Source of the DNA: Steromphala cineraria
Taxonomy: Eukaryota; Mollusca; Gastropoda; Trochida; Trochidae
Length of the DNA: 64,000 bases
Assembly (NCBI GenBank): GCA_916613615.1
Contig: OU744732.1
Coordinates: 27,848,673-27,912,672 of the forward strand
Reading direction: 5' to 3'
Both the position numbers and the translations under genes were made by a program. The first letter of the stretch is position 1. Each line of letters starts with the position of its first letter. Below are positions 60,001 to 64,000 of the stretch, piece after piece. The notes below the pieces were generated by a model. It did not search any database. It worked only from the letters and a program-made list of their open reading frames with translations, and was not told where the DNA came from.

Positions 60001-61199
60001 GTTTTTTAAAAATTAACAATAAATTCAGATATTTTTTTTACATTGAGTTACGGCCCTTTGAATATTGTCAACCCTGCATGCGGTTTGAATGCATTGATAA
60101 CTGTATGTTTGCAAAATGCGTTAATCATCAACAAAAGACTATTACCAAGCAGCTTTTGACTGAAATCATTACCTTTGTGAATTACCTTAACACCATACAG
60201 CGCTGAATCCGTTTGTCGTCGCTTGCGACTATATTTGTAATTAACCTTTTGATAACAGAGCATACATTGTGATAAACCTAGCGCACTTAAATAGAAAAGA
60301 GAGAGGGTAATAGGTTCTAAACTTACCTATACATTTTTCTTTATTTATTAAAAACTCTTTTTCCTTTGGTCTGAACTTTGTAAAAACTATTAAATTTTTT
60401 TAGCCGTATTGCTTTAAAGCGTTTAGACTTACCGTAATCATACATAAAGACCTTGTCTAAAGCAAAAAGCATCATACCGTGAGATAATTTATTTCTTCTA
60501 ATTTGCTTCTTCTTTTCCAGTTATATATTCAGATGAAAGGTAGCGATATCCGCATCATGGCATAACGGTAAAAGTTCTGACGTCCTTAGGCCTAAATAAT
60601 CTCTGACCAACCTCATGTATGTCGTCTTACGACACGTCAGTTTCTTCTTTGACATTTTCAACCTTTATAGTTTGAAACAAACAGATTATCTGGGGTGAAT
60701 ATTCCTTACGTGACATGACGTTATTAACAAGGTCGAAAAACAAGTTTTTATCATAAAAAAGCAACAAAGCAATATTAAATTTACCAATAAGCTACATTTG
60801 TTTTTAATGAGATTATGCCTGTTCATTGGTTCCCTGGTAATGACCGCAGTCGTTAGTTTAACGAATATGATAGTTGGTTAGGTCCTCCTACCTATAGTGT
60901 ACACCACCGACAGAAACATTCAAGTCAAGTGTTCCATCTTAAAAATCTAGTACGTGTTGTTATGCTTTATGTTATGTCACGTGGGGTTTATAGCCGCTTT
61001 TATAAGTATTTCACTTATATCGCGGCTGCTGTGTTATTGCAGGGAGAAAGCCCGCAACATAACTATGGTTATGCATTGGGGTGAAACCTGTGAGCATCGG
61101 CTGGAACTTGCGAACCATGGGTTGTACTACGCTGAAAATCAGTGTAGCATTGCACCCGAACTTGACTGCGTTTAGAACAGTTCTCTACTGCAGACGAAG
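60001..61199. other. no gene recognised
   Basis: A 73-codon plus-strand frame at 60954-61175 has a hydrophobic start (LLCFMLCHVGFIAAFISISL) but no known domain; a minus-strand frame at 60048-60263 is also unrecognised. Confidence 0.35.
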
Positions 61200-61270
61200 T
61201 TGCCGAGCCCCTGGCGGGATTCGACCTCCTGAACGCCAAACGCGCTAACCACTGCGCTATCCTGCCCCCT
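61200..61270 (-). repeat. tRNA-derived sequence or SINE head
   Basis: On the minus strand it reads GGGGGCAGGATAGCGCAGTG, GTTAGCGCGTTTGGCG, TTCAGGAGGTCGAATCCCGC and CAGGGGC. The A box (TAGCGCAGTGGTTAGCGC) and B box (GGTCGAATCCC) are well formed and correctly spaced. The 3' acceptor strand does not pair fully with GGGGGCA, so this is a tRNA pseudogene or SINE 5' end and not a functional tRNA. Confidence 0.6.
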
Positions 61271-62184
61271 TATTATGCAATAAAACAAGGGGCGGTTTTT
61301 GGAAGGTTTCCTTTTGGCAGTTTAGAAAAGACGGTCGTATTTATGACAATATATTTGAGACAGTGTGTCAGTTTCAATAATTGTTTATAAAGTATTTGAG
61401 GTATCAATTTACGTGGAAATTAAAACTGATATATATGTACACAGTATATTTATTTTGTGCTTGATTGGGGGTTTAAGATCTATTGTATTGGAAATAGTTT
61501 ACACAAAGATGTGTAAATGTTCTTCTAAGTATCTACCGTAGACAATGTTTCGCAGTTCGTCCTTGTGTATTAGAAATAAAACAACATAGATAATATAGAT
61601 TTGATATGAAGGACTTATAACAGTTTATTGTTTACAACGCTAAACAACCATGAACCCCCTTTTTAATATTTCCTTGTGGTATCATGCTATCTGATAACAG
61701 GCAGTCGACAACAATCTATAAACAATAATATGCACTTGTGACGTAAACCACATGTACAAATGTAATTTAGCTTCTTAGAGTTGTGAGTGGATGGGAGAGT
61801 AGAGTGTAACCTACTGTCAGAAATTTATCAGCTATTTAAAACGTGGGTGTTGTCATCCAAAACAGTGAGGAATGAGATGTATAGATATTATTCTCACCCA
61901 ATACTATATACACTTTAAATATACTACGATAGGGATACCTGCTTCAGAGTATGATTAACTCATTATAGATAAAGCGTAACATTTAAATGAGGGATAGATA
62001 GTATTATAATCATATATAACTGATTCGTTAAGTTGGTCATTATTCCATTGGAAATGCAACCTCATTTGGTAATGATTGTTGAAGACTGCTTTCCAATTCT
62101 AAATTTCACTATGTATTGAATGAAAGCCTGACCGTGACGAATTATGTTGTCAATAAGAATACGGATGTTTGATCCACTCTTTAG
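61271..62184. other. no gene seen
   Basis: AT-rich, no recognisable feature. Confidence 0.4.
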
Positions 62185-62640
62185 CTAGGGCAGTTCCGAC
62201 CTTTTGGGAAGATCTGGCTTCTTGAAATCTGGAACATGACTTCTTGAAATGGCCACATGAAACATGTTCGAAAAATGCTCAAAAGGGTTCAGGTCTGCAG
62301 CCAATTCAGTGCGCCCGTTCCAACTGATTCCTCCAAGACTGTCATTGAACCACCGTCGTAACACTAATGTTGGCATCATTAAAACTTTCTCGTTCTCTTC
62401 GTCTACCCGCCTGCTGCCGTTTATCTTTGAAATCCAATCCCATTCAGACTTATGTGTTAAAAGAACTTAGGCCAAGTCATTGCGAACCGGATGTCACATG
62501 TTTTTGAGCCCGTTCCATTGAGTTTAGGCCAGCGGTATGAAGACGGCGCCGTATCGCTTGTGTGGGTATGCTTATTCCAGGGGCGTTGAGGATCTTATTT
62601 TGCAGGGTGTTGTTGTTTTTAGTTTTAGGGCTTGAGGTCT
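62185..62640 (-). pseudogene. Tc1-type transposase relic
   Basis: Minus-strand frames pieced in order resemble Tc1/mariner transposases: KILNAPGISIPTQAIRRRLH then TAGLNSMERAQKHV (the second HTH and linker), SEWDWISKINGSRRVDEENE (the DESxF strand region with W in place), then GGISWNGRTEL (the 'VWGGIS..G.T.L' block) and DLNPFEH. Frames change at least twice and the first catalytic Asp region is damaged, so it is dead. TIRs were not identified. Confidence 0.65.
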
Positions 62641-63530
62641 CTGTTGGCAAAGCTAGTATCCGTGCTTAATTTCATTAATCTTATAGAGTGTGAAAAGGTA
62701 GATAATAAAGGGGAATGTAATTAAAAGGTGAACTGATAAGATCTAGAGTAATCGGGGGAGTTCGATAGGGTGAATTGGTGTCCTTAATTACCAGCTTTTT
62801 CTAAGCTGTCCGACATTAATCACCAAGAATAACTTTAATAGGATTAGGAACGCTTTCATCCAAGCTGGCCAAGGCCATTCGTAAATTAAGGTGTAAGAAA
62901 AAACATTGACATCATTTTCATTACACATTGTTTGAATCTACGTGTTTGGTCATGGCATGGATTGTTTTGCTCGGGAAAATTGTGAAAATCGCAACAAGTG
63001 CATTTACATATTTTGCAATAAATTTAATCACATTTTATCCTTTTCGTTAACGATAAATATTTTGGTAATAATTGTTATTCCGTGGTACATAATGACCTCA
63101 TCGTTACTCGTAGTTATGATGTCGTTGAAGGCAAATATCACTTTTTATGATTTAACTCTGTCAGAAAATCTATCTCGCTTCTCTTACCGTACACATCTAT
63201 TTTAAAACATCGCTTCTTTTCGTTAATACAAATGATCAATCAACGACAACGCAGTGCATCAAGTGAATGTATGGCCTACATGTATACAGTAATACTATAT
63301 CGATAAGCTAACTTGCCTTTAACGATTAGCGGACCAATTAAGTTGATCTATTTTTTCATTGTTATTCATATGCATACCGATATCATCATATAATCTAGTA
63401 TCACAACATAAGGAGGACAATTTTCATTACATGGAAGCCAAATGGCATCAGTGTTTGTTGATAATTTGTGCTTACGTATTTATGATTTTAACAGTATTTT
63501 ATTTCCACAACAAGACAGTTATTCACAAAT
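62641..63530. other. no gene seen
   Basis: An 87-codon plus-strand frame at 62942-63205 has hydrophobic stretches but no recognisable family. Confidence 0.35.
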
Positions 63531-63692
63531 ATATAGAACGTCATTCTAATGCATTTTTTCGTTTGTATTGAACGAGTAGATGTCACAAAGAGCAAAGAAA
63601 CAACGAGTTCGCAGAACGAGTTGTTTCTTTGCTCTTTGTGACATCTACGAGTTCAATACAAACGAAAAAATGCACTAGAATGACGTTCTATA
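63531..63692. repeat. large near-perfect palindrome (about 75-bp arms)
   Basis: ATATAGAACGTCATTCTAAT ... CACAAAGAGCAAAGAAACAAC is mirrored by GTTGTTTCTTTGCTCTTTGTG ... GAATGACGTTCTATAT. Mismatches are few: one G/A near 63550 and two places where ACGAG reads the same way in both arms. The centre is GAGTTCGCAGAACGAG. A plus-strand frame at 63359-63571 ends in the left arm. Confidence 0.9.
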
Positions 63693-64000
63693 TTTATTAC
63701 ATAGCCTTTTTTCGTTTAATTTACTTCAAATAAATCCGTTCACGGAAGAATGATTATATGTTGTCTTGACCTAATTGATTACTCCGCCAACCCTTTCACG
63801 AAATATTACGTCATCACATTCCTCCACCTATGACGTCACATGGAAATAGAGTGCATACAAAGCTGTTATGAATATTTGGGAAAAAAACTGACGCAAGATG
63901 CTATTAATTTCATTGCATACCACTTGCACGTATATCAACATTTCATTCGAATACAATATAAACATTCATAACTTGAAACATAATTCGTTGACATTCGGCA
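63693..64000. other. no gene seen
   Basis: AT-rich; contains one TGACGTCA at 63831-63838. Confidence 0.4.

Noticed and set aside
60954..61175. Small membrane-like protein frame
   Set aside because: A hydrophobic N-terminus alone is weak evidence in AT-rich sequence; no family recognised.

Overview
This 64 kb window is animal nuclear DNA, most likely from a mollusc and probably a gastropod. It is AT-rich and has spliced exons with GT/GC-AG boundaries. It carries decayed LINEs and non-autonomous DNA elements, and very little coding sequence. Short copies of a SINE-like repeat (GTGAGTGAGTT ... CGCC ... CAATATTC ... GCGGCGG, near 48.56 kb and 29.67 kb) resemble a repeat I associate with gastropod genomes. 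The species assignment is inference.

Only two host genes can be supported, both on the + strand and both guanylate cyclases. At 2694-5681 are the last three exons of a guanylate cyclase catalytic domain, with the [17 protein letters not shown] block, correct phases and a stop codon. At 52048-52387 is the first coding exon of a second gene, with a cytosolic N-terminus, one membrane segment and the start of a NIT (nitrate/nitrite-sensing) domain with the signature HRTQIERGTTALYISS. The C-terminus of one gene precedes the N-terminus of the next on the same strand, so the simplest reading is a head-to-tail pair of NIT-type receptor guanylate cyclases separated by about 46 kb. The catalytic part of gene 2 and the sensor part of gene 1 lie outside the window or were not recognised.

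Layout: 0-2.7 kb intron sequence with a TTAA-flanked MITE, a perfect palindrome and a 45-bp minisatellite running into a splice acceptor; 2.7-6.2 kb cyclase 3' end; 6.6-11.6 kb nested foldback elements and a 1.46-kb tandem duplication with GA-rich tracts; 11.6-13.0 kb a 5'-truncated L1-like LINE; 14.3-20.7 kb a 100-bp satellite (about 64 units with a 600-bp higher-order repeat); 21.8-27.5 kb two nested LINE remnants interrupted by other elements; 28-34 kb further LINE scraps, poly-G duplications and a 1.3-kb degenerate minisatellite; 35-41 kb foldback elements, MITEs, a LINE fragment and a strongly symmetric palindrome; 41-52 kb mostly featureless DNA with a 117-bp minisatellite and a hairpin-ended element rich in AGGTCA half-sites; 52-64 kb first exon and presumed intron 1 of the second cyclase, with minisatellites, MITEs, an L1 tail with target-site duplication and a Tc1-type transposase relic.

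No CRISPR, operon or prokaryotic feature is present. Most open frames are chance or repeat-driven. The items most worth follow-up are the tandem NIT-cyclase locus, the satellite's higher-order structure, the minisatellite of decoy splice acceptors, and the repeated nuclear-receptor-like half-site clusters.
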